Below, one piece after another: positions 25,608 through 34,410 of a DNA stretch of 51,637 nucleotides. The notes beneath the pieces are model-generated. The model searched no databases and had not been told where the DNA came from. It saw only the letters and a list, made by a program, of their open reading frames with translations. The position numbers and the translations under genes were made by a program. This stretch comes from an uncultured Bacteroides sp. (GTDB lineage Bacteria; Bacteroidota; Bacteroidia; Bacteroidales; Bacteroidaceae). Where the stretch lies: contig CAAFUN010000066.1 in NCBI GenBank assembly GCA_900766195.1, positions 1 to 51,637 of the forward strand, in the 5' to 3' direction. Position 1 is the first letter of the stretch. Each line of letters opens with the position of its first letter.

Positions 25608-27383
25608 ATGTATTACAGCAATGGAAATTATGAAGCGTTTGCCAGACCAATTAAACCTGAAAACGTAGAGCAAAAACGAGCTTATTTTATAGGATCTGGT
25701 CTAGCATCACTTGCGGCAGCAATATTTCTTATTCGAGATGGACAAATGGCCGGTGAGAAAATAACAATTCTGGAAGAATTAGATATTCCCGGAGGTAGTA
25801 TGGATGGTATTTATGAAAACGGTCGGGGCTTTGTCATTCGTGGAGGACGCGAAATGGAAAGTCATTTCGAATGCATCTCAGATCTATTTCGTTCTATTCC
25901 ATCATTAGAGGTTAAAGACGCCTCTCTGCTTGATGAATTTTATTGGCTAAATAAATATGACCATAACTACTCGAAATGTAGAGCAACAGTCAATCAAGGT
26001 AGAAATGCCGGAACAGGTACCAAGTTTACTTTGTCAGATACGGCTATAAACGAGATGACTAAGCTTTTTCTTACTTCCGAAGATCAACTGCAAGGCAAAG
26101 CAATCGAAGATGTTTTTTCAGAAGACTTCTTTGGATCTAACTTTTGGTTGTATTGGCGTACCATGTTTGCATTCGAACAATGGCACAGTGCAATGGAAAT
26201 GCGCCGATATCTTATGCGTTTCATACATGCCATTAAAGGGCTTCCTGATTTTTCAATCTTAAAATTCACCAAATACAATCAATATGAGTCTGTCATATTA
26301 CCCATGATGAAATATCTGGAATCTCACAATGTGAAATTCGTATACAATACCCAGGTGAAAAATGTTGTTGTTGATATAAGTGCAGACTCTGGTAAAAAAG
26401 TAGCCCGTAAAATACAATGTATACAAAAAGGTAAGCAAACAGAAATAGATCTTACCGAAGATGATTTTGTATTCGTTACCAATGGAAGTATTACAGAAAG
26501 TTCTACATTGGGTGATCACCACGCTCCGGCAAAACTAAACACTTCTATAGGAGGTAGTTGGAATTTGTGGAAGAATATTGCCCAACAAGACCCAAGCTTT
26601 GGTAATCCGGATGTGTTCTGTGGCGATATATCAAAATCAAACTTTGTTTCAGCTACAATAACAACTCTCGATGATAAAATCCCACCTTATATAGCCCAGA
26701 TTACTGAACGTGATCCATTCTCAGGGAAAGTAGTAACCGGAGGTATTGTTACTATAAAAGACTCGAATTGGTTAATGAGTTGGACTTTTAATAGACAACC
26801 ACACTTCAAAGCCCAACCAAAGGGACAATTAGTTGGCTGGATATATGGTTTGATAACAGACGTACCTGGTAACTTTATCAAAAAAGCCATGAAAGATTGT
26901 ACCGGAGAAGAAATAACTCAAGAGTTATTGTATCACATGGGAGTTCCTGAAGGCCAAATAAATGAAATGGCATTAAAATCTGCCAATACTATACCATGCA
27001 TGATGCCATTCGTTATGGCTTATTTCATGCCACGCAAACTGGGAGATCGTCCACGCGTTATTCCCGAAGGATCTGTCAACTTAGCATTTATAGGTAATTT
27101 TGCCGAAACAGAAAGAGACACCGTATTTACTACAGAATATTCGGTACGCACTGGCATGGAGGCTGTATATCAATTATTGAATATAGATAGAGGCGTTCCT
27201 GAAGTATTTGCATCTGCTTTTGATATTCGCACTATTCTAAATGCAACATCTCACCTGATAGATGGAAAAACATTAGATCAATTAGATTTGCCTTTCCTTG
27301 TAAAATATGCGGAAAAGAAAGGTATTGAAAAATCAAAAGGAACTATAATCTATGATCTGTTGAAGGATGCTAAACTTATTTGA
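25608..27383 (+). CDS. ohyA: Oleate hydratase (myosin-cross-reactive antigen family)
   Basis: A 591-residue FAD-dependent enzyme with the dinucleotide fold 'FIGSGLASLAAAIFLIRDG'. 'RGGREMESHFE' places the catalytic Glu at residue 82, as in the Staphylococcus aureus enzyme from my knowledge of the family. It hydrates cis-9 double bonds of free fatty acids to 10-hydroxy acids, which in gut bacteria detoxifies host or dietary unsaturated fatty acids. It has no signal peptide, so it is cytoplasmic or peripheral. The gene is AT-rich compared with its neighbours, is single, and sits between minus-strand housekeeping genes, which suggests transfer or lineage-specific retention (inference). Confidence 0.95.
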   Translation: MYYSNGNYEAFARPIKPENVEQKRAYFIGSGLASLAAAIFLIRDGQMAGEKITILEELDIPGGSMDGIYENGRGFVIRGGREMESHFECISDLFRSIPSLEVKDASLLDEFYWLNKYDHNYSKCRATVNQGRNAGTGTKFTLSDTAINEMTKLFLTSEDQLQGKAIEDVFSEDFFGSNFWLYWRTMFAFEQWHSAMEMRRYLMRFIHAIKGLPDFSILKFTKYNQYESVILPMMKYLESHNVKFVYNTQVKNVVVDISADSGKKVARKIQCIQKGKQTEIDLTEDDFVFVTNGSITESSTLGDHHAPAKLNTSIGGSWNLWKNIAQQDPSFGNPDVFCGDISKSNFVSATITTLDDKIPPYIAQITERDPFSGKVVTGGIVTIKDSNWLMSWTFNRQPHFKAQPKGQLVGWIYGLITDVPGNFIKKAMKDCTGEEITQELLYHMGVPEGQINEMALKSANTIPCMMPFVMAYFMPRKLGDRPRVIPEGSVNLAFIGNFAETERDTVFTTEYSVRTGMEAVYQLLNIDRGVPEVFASAFDIRTILNATSHLIDGKTLDQLDLPFLVKYAEKKGIEKSKGTIIYDLLKDAKLI

Positions 27384-27606
27384 AGTATTAAATTGCTAAC
27401 ACAATAGTTCGTTAAACATTTCATTTCCAGAATAGGTCATTAAGGACTTATTCTGGAAAAAGATTGTGCACAAGGAGTGTCAGGAAGGGTATAAGCACCG
27501 TTCATTGCAGCGTAATGCGCAAGGATAAATGTGAATACAGCTCCATAGAAACTATGCATTACACCTTTTATTTTGTGTCATTAAAAGTAGCATAGCTTAG
27601 GATCAC

Positions 27607-27684
27607 GTGGCGGATCCGGACAGATCAGGTAGCGGAACTAGCCGGATCAGGTAGCGGATCCGGAAAGATCAGGCACGGGATCCG
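27607..27684. repeat. 22-bp GC-rich tandem repeat, 3.5 units
   Basis: Three complete units start at 27607, 27629 and 27651, each of the type GTAGCGGATCCGGA-AGATCAG, and a partial fourth runs from 27673 to 27684. The middle unit differs most. Units contain the palindrome CGGATCCG. There are no unique spacers, so it is not a CRISPR. It does not lie in a reading frame that I can support. Confidence 0.7.
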
Positions 27685-27752
27685 TAGTTTTGCTTATGGC
27701 AAAGAGGAGTTATTTAACGTGTATAGCAACGTTATTCTTGATGTAAAACAAT

Positions 27753-27782
27753 AAAAAGACGGCATGAGAATGCCGTCTTTTT
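27753..27782. terminator. Intrinsic terminator of the lemA unit
   Basis: AAAAAGACGGCAT (27753-27765) pairs with ATGCCGTCTTTTT (27770-27782) around loop GAGA. It is 16 bases beyond the lemA stop. Its symmetry would also stop transcripts coming from ohyA. Confidence 0.85.
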
Positions 27783-27798
27783 ATTGGTATTATGTTGA

Positions 27799-28380
27799 TT
27801 AGAATTCTACTTTAGGAGCATTTTCAGCACCTTCTGCAGCTTCAAAGTATGCGCGTTTGTTGAACCCGAAGAGTCCTGCCAATATGTTTCTAGGGAATCT
27901 GCGGATGCCGATGTTATAGGTTTTTGCAGCATCGTTGAAGTCCTTACGGGCTACGTTGATGCGGTTTTCCGTCCCTTCCAGCTGTGCCTGCAATTCAAGG
28001 AAATTCTGATTGGCTTTTAGGTCGGGATAGTTCTCGGTGATGGCCAGCAGTTTGCCAAGTGCTGATGTTACTGCACCCTGGGCTTTTTGATATTCGGCCA
28101 ACTTCTCCGGAGTAAGGTTGCTGGGGTCGACTTTTATTTGAGTGGCTTGACTACGTGCCTGTACCACACCTTCCAGCGTTTGTTTTTCGTGAGCGGCATA
28201 TCCCTTTACGGTGTTTACCAAATTGGGAATCAGATCGGCACGACGTTGGTATTGAGTCTCTACATTGGCCCATTGGTTGCTTACCTTCTCGTCCATATTT
28301 ACCAGACCGTTGTAACCTGTTATACCCCAGATGGCAATGATGGCTACAGCCACGATAAGAATGATAGTCGATTTCTTCAT
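27799..28380 (-). CDS. lemA: LemA family protein
   Basis: A 193-residue protein with an N-terminal transmembrane segment ('STIILIVAVAIIAIWGITGYN') and the LemA helical domain, including 'QYQRRADLIPNLVNTVKGYAAHE' and 'YPDLKANQNFLELQAQLEGTENRI'. The role of LemA is poorly known. It is frequently next to a TPM-domain protein, as here (135 bases after it), and the two probably act together at the inner membrane. Confidence 0.93.
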   Translation of the reverse strand: MKKSTIILIVAVAIIAIWGITGYNGLVNMDEKVSNQWANVETQYQRRADLIPNLVNTVKGYAAHEKQTLEGVVQARSQATQIKVDPSNLTPEKLAEYQKAQGAVTSALGKLLAITENYPDLKANQNFLELQAQLEGTENRINVARKDFNDAAKTYNIGIRRFPRNILAGLFGFNKRAYFEAAEGAENAPKVEF

Positions 28381-28515
28381 ACGTTGTTATTGATTAAATA
28401 ATGGTTTATATCTTTTTTATGTTGACAGGGCTTCTCTGCCTTTCTGTCTTTTGGTTTATCTTGATAAAAAACAATTCAGTTGCCGATAAGGTTTTAACGG
28501 GCTTGTTTATGACGA

Positions 28516-29427
28516 TTAGAACCGTGATCCGGCACCTCCGCCGCCACCCGAACCTCCTCCGAAGCTGCCACCGCTGAAGCCTCCGCCTCCGCCACCTCCG
28601 AAGAAGCCGCCACCGCCACCTATAATGGGGCCCATGCCACCTCCGCTACGGTAGTTATCATCGGTGGTTTTTCGTCGGCGTACTACCTGATGTCCGCAAT
28701 TGCGACAAGTGTAGATGATGTCTTCTACCTTTACTCCGTTCTTTTTAGACACAAGCGAAACGCCCGTTCGCTGCAATTTATGTTTCCCACACTTCGGGCA
28801 TTTGCTGGCCTTGCGTGCTGCAATCAGACTGAAAATGGTAATCAGACCGAAGACGACCAGTATGACAAAGAGTATGGTGAGTCCGCTGTTATCGGCTTCT
28901 GCCTGCGAATCGTTGACCATGGTTCCATCCAGCCTTCCACATACGGCACGTACGCCCGCCACCATTCCTTCGTCCCAGTTTCCTGTTTTCAGATAAGGAA
29001 TCATATTGCGCGACTGTATGCGCTTGCAGATGGCATCGGGAAGATCACCCTCAAGTCCGTAGCCGGTGTAGAACTGTATGCATCGTTGATCGGTAACCAG
29101 CAGAATGACCAGACCGTTGTTTTTATCTTTCTTTCCCACACCCCACTCGTTGAGTAAGCGGTGAGAGAAGTCAAAGCAATCTTCACTACCTATGGAGGGC
29201 ACCACAGCCACCACCGTTTCTATTCCCGTACCCTGTTCGAGCGCATAGAGCATACGGTCTATACTGTCACGGGCAGCGGTGGAAAGTATGGAAGCAGGGT
29301 CGCAAACATAACGTGTCTTATCCTGCAAGTGCACTTTGGGGATGTTGTCCGTGGTGTATACTTGTTGCGCCTGTAAGCCGAATGAGATACAGCACAGCAG
29401 CATCAAAATGGTGGTTAGTCTTCTCAT
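28516..29427 (-). CDS. TPM-domain membrane protein with zinc ribbon and glycine-rich tail
   Basis: I set the start at 29427, where 'MRRLTTILMLLCCISFGLQAQ' gives a signal peptide. The longer frame to 29505 is not supported. The TPM (TLP18.3/Psb32/MOLO-1) domain spans about residues 35-170, with 'CDPASILSTAARDSIDRMLYAL' and 'LGLVILLVTDQR'-type strands. A transmembrane segment follows ('LTILFVILVVFGLITIFSLIA'), then a CxxC...CxxC zinc ribbon ('CPKCGKHKL', 'CRNCGHQVV'). The end is a roughly 45-residue Gly/Ser/Phe-rich tail, typical of YgcG-like partners of LemA. Confidence 0.9.
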   Translation of the reverse strand: MRRLTTILMLLCCISFGLQAQQVYTTDNIPKVHLQDKTRYVCDPASILSTAARDSIDRMLYALEQGTGIETVVAVVPSIGSEDCFDFSHRLLNEWGVGKKDKNNGLVILLVTDQRCIQFYTGYGLEGDLPDAICKRIQSRNMIPYLKTGNWDEGMVAGVRAVCGRLDGTMVNDSQAEADNSGLTILFVILVVFGLITIFSLIAARKASKCPKCGKHKLQRTGVSLVSKKNGVKVEDIIYTCRNCGHQVVRRRKTTDDNYRSGGGMGPIIGGGGGFFGGGGGGGFSGGSFGGGSGGGGGAGSRF

Positions 29428-29642
29428 AAATGAAAGAATATTAGCTCTGGCAAATTTAAGAAAAATAGTGATTAGTAAACGATTGTCGTGAGAAAAGACA
29501 GGCACTCGTCCGGTAAATATACGAATCTTTACCAGATATTTACATCTTTAGGCTAAAAGCTGCTAAGTTCCAAAGGGGGATACTGGATGTACTTGCGGCT
29601 AACCCAGGAGTCAAATCAATTCTATTCTTTGCCATGAAGGCA

Positions 29643-30596
29643 TTAATGAATGTACTTACGGGTAAACTCATTTACTCTTTTGGTGTACTCCCCCGGATGT
29701 GTCTTGTAGGATATGGCGTGCTCTACACCACCGCGCACTATCCATATCTCTTTGGGATCAGGTTTTGCACTATACAGCGGGTAGACCATGCGCGTAGGAA
29801 CATAAGTATCTGCATCGCCATGTATGAAGAGCATGGGCAGATGACATTTAGCTACTTGTTTTAGTGCGGAAGCTTCCATAAAGCTCCATCCATATTTCAC
29901 GCTGCAAAGCGTATTGGTCATGTATAGTAACGGGAATGCGGGGAGACCGTATTGCTCCTTGAGTTCTTGTTTGAATTCATCCCAAACACTGGTGTATCCG
30001 CAGTCTTCCACAAAACATTTCACGTACGATGCTTGCTTTTCACCGGATAGCATCATGGTAGTAGCCGCACCCATGGAGATGCCGTGCACCACCATCTGCG
30101 TGTGTCCACCGTATAATTGGTTGGCAACGTCCATCCATTGAAGCACGTCGAGACGATCTTTCCATCCCATCTGGATGGCCTTTCCTTCGCTCAGTCCATT
30201 GTCTTGCAAATCGGGCAAGAGGATGTTGTACTTTAAATTTCTGCTATAAAGATAGCCTATCATCAGCATGCGTATGCTGTTGTCTGTATAGCCGTGCACA
30301 ATGACGGCTGTTTTGTCGGTGGGTGTGGAGGCCTTCACATAATTGGCATGTAGCTTTATCCCGTGAGGATTGACGATAAACGTATCGCGCAGTGCTCCAA
30401 CCTGTTTCAAACTATCTACCCAAGGTTTCAAGTACGGATACTCTTTAAACATGTAGGTATAGGATGCTGCAAGGTCTTTTCCTTTGTTATGTTTGGGCGT
30501 GAGTGAATATCCCAACATGTAAAAACTTGCACCGGTAAAGACTGCGATGACTATGACCAGCAGTATAAGTAAACCATATTTGATTCTTTTTTCCAT
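29643..30596 (-). CDS. Membrane-anchored alpha/beta hydrolase
   Basis: A 317-residue protein with an N-terminal membrane anchor ('YGLLILLVIVIAVFTGASFYML'). The hydrolase fold has 'VIVHGYTDNSIRM', nucleophile elbow 'HGISMGAATTM' (Ser), acid 'FIHGDADTYVP' (Asp) and His in 'RGGVEHAISY'. It resembles the YqkD/BEM46-type hydrolases and probably faces the periplasm. Its substrate is not known. It is likely monocistronic, with 86 bases to aroE upstream. Confidence 0.85.
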   Translation of the reverse strand: MEKRIKYGLLILLVIVIAVFTGASFYMLGYSLTPKHNKGKDLAASYTYMFKEYPYLKPWVDSLKQVGALRDTFIVNPHGIKLHANYVKASTPTDKTAVIVHGYTDNSIRMLMIGYLYSRNLKYNILLPDLQDNGLSEGKAIQMGWKDRLDVLQWMDVANQLYGGHTQMVVHGISMGAATTMMLSGEKQASYVKCFVEDCGYTSVWDEFKQELKEQYGLPAFPLLYMTNTLCSVKYGWSFMEASALKQVAKCHLPMLFIHGDADTYVPTRMVYPLYSAKPDPKEIWIVRGGVEHAISYKTHPGEYTKRVNEFTRKYIH

Positions 30597-30683
30597 TTCC
30601 GTTCCGTTTTATTACATTCTATTCGTAAGAAACACTTACACCCGAAATCTCTTTAGACCCTTACAGACTAGCCGTTTCCGCTA

Positions 30684-31433
30684 CTATTTGTTCCATATCT
30701 CCCAACCGGCAAAAGCTTGAAGCAGAAGCATTTCAAGTCCGTTTTTAACCGTAGCTCCCTGCTCTTTCCCTTTCTTCATAAACAATGTCTCGTTGGGGTT
30801 GTAAAGCAGATCATAAAGTAGATGTTTGGGGGTAAGATGCTTATATGGCAAGTAAGGACAATAGTCTGCTTTGGGATACATGCCCACAGGGGTGCAGTTG
30901 ACGATAACCGTATATTCCTGAATAATATCGGGCGTGATCTCTTCATAAGTGATAATGTTTTCTCCCCGTTTAGTGCGGGAAACAAATGTACTTTGAATGC
31001 CAAGATCCAGCAGCCCGTAGTATGCGGCTTTAGAAGAACCGCCTGTGCCCAGTATCAGTGCCCGTTTATGATGTGGTTGAAGCAATGGTTGTATGGATTG
31101 AGTAAATCCGATGATATCAGAATTATAGCCGATTAATTTAGCCTTCTTTCCCTTTTGGCGAATAATCTTAATGACGTTTACGGCACCAATTCTTCTGGCC
31201 GTATCCTTATCCAACTCGTCAAGAAAGGGAATCACTTGCTCTTTGTAGGGAATGGTCACGTTCAAGCCGCATAGATCGGGATTCTCATCAATGACCTCCA
31301 TAAAATCTTCAATGCTGGGTATCTCAAAGTTTACGTACTCAGCATTTATACTTTCCGCTTTAAATTTCTCATTAAAGTATCCGATAGAGAACGAATGCTT
31401 CAATGGAAAACCTATCAAGCCATATTTTTGCAT
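30684..31433 (-). CDS. aroE: Shikimate dehydrogenase
   Basis: A 249-residue enzyme with N-terminal substrate-binding motif 'YGLIGFPLKHSFSIGYFNEKF' and 'GLNVTIPYKEQVIPFLD' (catalytic Lys). The nucleotide-binding part has 'ALILGTGGSSKAAYYGL'. It reduces 3-dehydroshikimate to shikimate with NADPH in aromatic amino acid synthesis. It follows the menG/ubiE gene by 35 bases. Confidence 0.96.
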   Translation of the reverse strand: MQKYGLIGFPLKHSFSIGYFNEKFKAESINAEYVNFEIPSIEDFMEVIDENPDLCGLNVTIPYKEQVIPFLDELDKDTARRIGAVNVIKIIRQKGKKAKLIGYNSDIIGFTQSIQPLLQPHHKRALILGTGGSSKAAYYGLLDLGIQSTFVSRTKRGENIITYEEITPDIIQEYTVIVNCTPVGMYPKADYCPYLPYKHLTPKHLLYDLLYNPNETLFMKKGKEQGATVKNGLEMLLLQAFAGWEIWNK

Positions 31434-31468
31434 ATTAGTCTTTTATTCGTTGTTAAGCTTTATCTTTA

Positions 31469-32206
31469 TTATTTTGTTGCAGTATATAATGTGCATATTC
31501 CAAATGTCAGTCTTTTAAAACGGACTTCACTGAATCCGGCTTTCTTGATAATCTTCTGCATCACTTCTCCTTGTGGAAAAGCACGTATCGTTTGTGGCAG
31601 ATAGGTATATGCGCTACTGTCTTTTGATATCGTTTTACCCAAAAGTGGAATGACTACTTTGGAGTATAATGTGAAGAGCTGCTTCATCGGGAAACGGTCG
31701 GGTGTGGACAACTCCAGGATAACCAGATGTCCGCCGGTTTTTAATACCCTGCACATCTCAGCCAGACCTTTGTCCAAATCCTCAAAGTTGCGTATGCCGA
31801 AGGCTACTGTGATGGCGTCAAAGGTATCTGTATCGAAGGTGAGGCAGGTACAGTCTTCACGGGAAAAGGAAATCGTTTCCGACAATCCTGCCTGTTCCAC
31901 CTTTTTCCGCCCCACATTCATCATACCCTCAGAGATATCCGTACCGATGAGCTTCTTTGGGTTGAGTTTACGCGAAGCCAAAAGGGCAAAGTCTCCTGTA
32001 CCTGTAGCCACATCCATAATGCTCTGTGGATGAAAAGGCTTCAAGTAATTGATTGCTTTGTTGCGCCATATCTTGTCAATCCCAAACGAAAGGGTATGAT
32101 TCAGCTTGTCATAAGCGGGAGCTATGTGATCAAACATTTCTTCCACCTGTTCGCTCTTCTTCCCTTCTTTAGAGTATGGCTTTATTTCTTCCTGAGGGTA
32201 ATTCAC
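31469..32206 (-). CDS. menG: Demethylmenaquinone methyltransferase MenG/UbiE
   Basis: A 245-residue SAM-dependent methyltransferase. Motif I is 'IMDVATGTGDFALLA', with the family patterns 'HTLSFGIDKIWRNKAI' and 'AFGIRNFEDLDKGLAEMCRVLK'. In a Bacteroides-like anaerobe it would methylate demethylmenaquinone in the last step of menaquinone synthesis. It lies between purC and aroE, and the gap to purC carries a 13-bp inverted repeat. Confidence 0.95.
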   Translation of the reverse strand: MNYPQEEIKPYSKEGKKSEQVEEMFDHIAPAYDKLNHTLSFGIDKIWRNKAINYLKPFHPQSIMDVATGTGDFALLASRKLNPKKLIGTDISEGMMNVGRKKVEQAGLSETISFSREDCTCLTFDTDTFDAITVAFGIRNFEDLDKGLAEMCRVLKTGGHLVILELSTPDRFPMKQLFTLYSKVVIPLLGKTISKDSSAYTYLPQTIRAFPQGEVMQKIIKKAGFSEVRFKRLTFGICTLYTATK

Positions 32207-32240
32207 GTTGTTCAGTATTTAATGAAAGTGATATTAATGC

Positions 32241-32290
32241 AGTGATTAGCATTCATTGTGCAAATCACTATCCACCAAATGCTAATCACT
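32241..32290. repeat. Perfect 13-bp inverted repeat of the GTGATTAG family
   Basis: AGTGATTAGCATT (32241-32253) and AATGCTAATCACT (32278-32290) are perfect complements around 24 bases that include another AATCACT. Related GTGATTAG units occur near 22864, 29466 and 37099. It lies between purC and menG and may stabilise mRNA ends or be a small mobile repeat. Confidence 0.65.
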
Positions 32291-32308
32291 AGATTAAGAT
32301 AACAAAGC

Positions 32309-33247
32309 CTAAAGGGCTTTTAAAACATTCTTTTCTATACGTTCGACAATATTGCCGGTATCTTCTTTTACAAACTTCTCACCGGTGATATGCTCGTAAA
32401 GTTCAATGTAGCGTTCGCTGATAGAGTTTACGATAGCGTCGGTCATTTCAGGAACGTGCTGCCCTGCTTTTCCTTGAAAACCGTTGTCCATCAACCATTC
32501 GCGTACAAATTCTTTAGAGAGTTGCTTTTGAGGCTCACCTTTTTCAAAACGTTTCTCGTAACCTTCGGAATAGAAATAACGACTTGAATCGGGTGTATGA
32601 ATCTCATCCATCAGATAGATTGTGCCCTTGTGCTTGCCAAATTCGTATTTGGTATCCACCAAGATCAGTCCGCGTTCAGCAGCTATCTCCGTACCACGCA
32701 GGAAGAGTTCCATGGTATACTTCTCCAATACGGCATACTCTTCAGGAGTTGCCAATCCTTTAGCCAATATTTCCTCTTTAGAAATGTCAGCGTCATGCTC
32801 GCCTATTTCGGCTTTGGTAGTAGGAGTAATAATAGGAGAAGGGAATTTCTGGTTCTCTCTCATCCCATCCGGCAGTTTCACTCCGCAGATTTCGCGTACG
32901 CCACTCTTGTATGTGCGCCATGCACTTCCACAGAGGTAGCCGCGGACAATCATTTCGACAGGGAAACCTTCACACATTACGCCAACTGTGACCATAGGGT
33001 CTGGAGCAGACAGTTTCCAGTTGGGGCAAATGTCTGTTGTGGCATCCAGAAACTTTGCAGCAATCTGATTCAGCATTTGACCTTTGTAAGGGATGCCCTT
33101 AGGCAATACCACATCAAAAGCGGAGATACGGTCGGTTGCTACCATGACGAGTTTCTCACCACCAATATTGTATACATCGCGAACTTTGCCGTGATACACA
33201 CTTTTCTGTCCCGGAAAATGAAAATCAGTTTTTGTTAATGCTTTCAT
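32309..33247 (-). CDS. purC: Phosphoribosylaminoimidazole-succinocarboxamide synthase
   Basis: The ATG at 33247 begins 'MKALTKTDFHFPGQKSVYHGKVRD', the standard SAICAR synthase start. The frame opens earlier (33352), but those codons lie in phoH. At 312 residues it is the longer, yeast-like form, with 'RISAFDVVLPKGIPYKGQML', 'IVRGYLCGSAWRTYK' and 'LVDTKYEFG'. It ligates aspartate to CAIR in purine synthesis. It overlaps the end of phoH by 23 bases. Confidence 0.96.
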   Translation of the reverse strand: MKALTKTDFHFPGQKSVYHGKVRDVYNIGGEKLVMVATDRISAFDVVLPKGIPYKGQMLNQIAAKFLDATTDICPNWKLSAPDPMVTVGVMCEGFPVEMIVRGYLCGSAWRTYKSGVREICGVKLPDGMRENQKFPSPIITPTTKAEIGEHDADISKEEILAKGLATPEEYAVLEKYTMELFLRGTEIAAERGLILVDTKYEFGKHKGTIYLMDEIHTPDSSRYFYSEGYEKRFEKGEPQKQLSKEFVREWLMDNGFQGKAGQHVPEMTDAIVNSISERYIELYEHITGEKFVKEDTGNIVERIEKNVLKAL

Positions 33248-34229
33248 CTTTAATATCTGTTTTAATAACGATTGTTTTCTTTTGTTCTGTTTGTTCTCTG
33301 TCAAATTTCTCATAAGCGTCAACAATGCGCTCAACCAGCTTGTGGCGTACAATATCTTTTTTGTTGAGTTCCACTACGCTGATTCCTTTCACACCCTTCA
33401 ATATACGTAACGCTTGTTTAAGTCCGGATGTTTGCGAAGCAGGCAAATCTATCTGTGTCATGTCTCCCGTCACAATCAACTTGGTGTTCATACCCATACG
33501 GGTAAGAAACATCTTTATCTGTTGCGTGGTTGTATTCTGCGCTTCGTCCAGTATAACAACAGCGTCATTCAAGGTGCGCCCTCGCATAAAAGCCAGCGGA
33601 GCTATCTGGATAATGTTAAGCTCCATATATTCTTTTAGTTTGGCAGCAGGAATCATATCTTGCAAAGCGTCGTACAACGGTTGCAGATAAGGATCTATCT
33701 TATCTTTCATGTCTCCCGGCAAAAAGCCCAGCTTCTCACCCGCTTCTACGGCAGGACGACTGAGTATGATCTTCTTAATTTCTTTGCTCTTGAGGGCACG
33801 TACTGCAAGTGCTATTGCCGTATAGGTCTTTCCCGAACCGGCCGGACCGATAGCAAAAACAAGATCGTTCTTATTGAATCCTTCCACCAGCTTCAGCTGA
33901 TTCTCACTCCGCGGAATGATGGGCTTTCCGGTCACACTGAATACAATAACGTTTCCCGACTTTTCGGCTTGCGGAGCATTGCCTTTTATAATGTCGATGA
34001 TCACTTCTTCTTTCAGCGAATTATACTCAGCACAATATTTTTCCAGCTTAATGATGTTTTCCTCGAAAGCGCACATCTGCTCTTCATCTCCCAATACTTT
34101 AATCACGTTGCCGCGTGCTACAATACGTAGCTTAGGATACAGAGCTTTTATCAGCTGCATGTTGGTGTTGTTCACCCCGTAAAAGATTACCGGATCAATA
34201 TCCTCAAGAACAATTACTTTTTCTATCAT
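33225..34229 (-). CDS. phoH: PhoH-family P-loop ATPase
   Basis: A 334-residue protein with Walker A 'GPAGSGKTYTA' near residue 131, 'ILSRPAVEAGEKLGFLPGDM' and Walker B 'AVVILDEAQNTT'. The N-terminal part resembles the KH-like extension of PhoH-like (YbeZ) proteins. These are thought to be RNA-associated ATPases or helicases, though exact roles vary. It is the gene upstream of purC and overlaps it. Confidence 0.93.
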   Translation of the reverse strand: MIEKVIVLEDIDPVIFYGVNNTNMQLIKALYPKLRIVARGNVIKVLGDEEQMCAFEENIIKLEKYCAEYNSLKEEVIIDIIKGNAPQAEKSGNVIVFSVTGKPIIPRSENQLKLVEGFNKNDLVFAIGPAGSGKTYTAIALAVRALKSKEIKKIILSRPAVEAGEKLGFLPGDMKDKIDPYLQPLYDALQDMIPAAKLKEYMELNIIQIAPLAFMRGRTLNDAVVILDEAQNTTTQQIKMFLTRMGMNTKLIVTGDMTQIDLPASQTSGLKQALRILKGVKGISVVELNKKDIVRHKLVERIVDAYEKFDREQTEQKKTIVIKTDIKDESINKN

Positions 34230-34410
34230 CTAAAAAAATTATATATCACTTCAACTCACCTTTTAATTAAACGAATTGCAAATTTAGTGAAACCCCCGAA
34301 CACTCAAGGCTTTCATTTGACTTTTTTTCGTATCCTGTGAATTGCTTTTATTTCGGAATCTTTCTCTTCCGCTGCCAATATAGGAATTCTTATTGACTAC
34401 TCCGCTCTAT

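Larger units (their letters stand above)
27384..27798. other. Gene-free stretch between ohyA and lemA
   Basis: About 415 bases without a credible gene. It contains a 22-bp tandem repeat (27607-27684) and a terminator for the convergent lemA gene (27753-27782). Near the ohyA end, TTCATTTCCAGAATAGGTCATT... CTTATTCTGGAAAAAG gives short complementary TCCAGAATA/TATTCTGGA arms (around 27426-27460) that could terminate ohyA transcription. Confidence 0.5.

Noticed and set aside
27607..27684. The 22-bp repeat as a CRISPR array
   Set aside because: Units are directly adjacent without unique spacers, and no cas genes are present.
32597..33238. A 213-residue plus-strand frame
   Set aside because: It is antisense to purC; no family pattern is visible.
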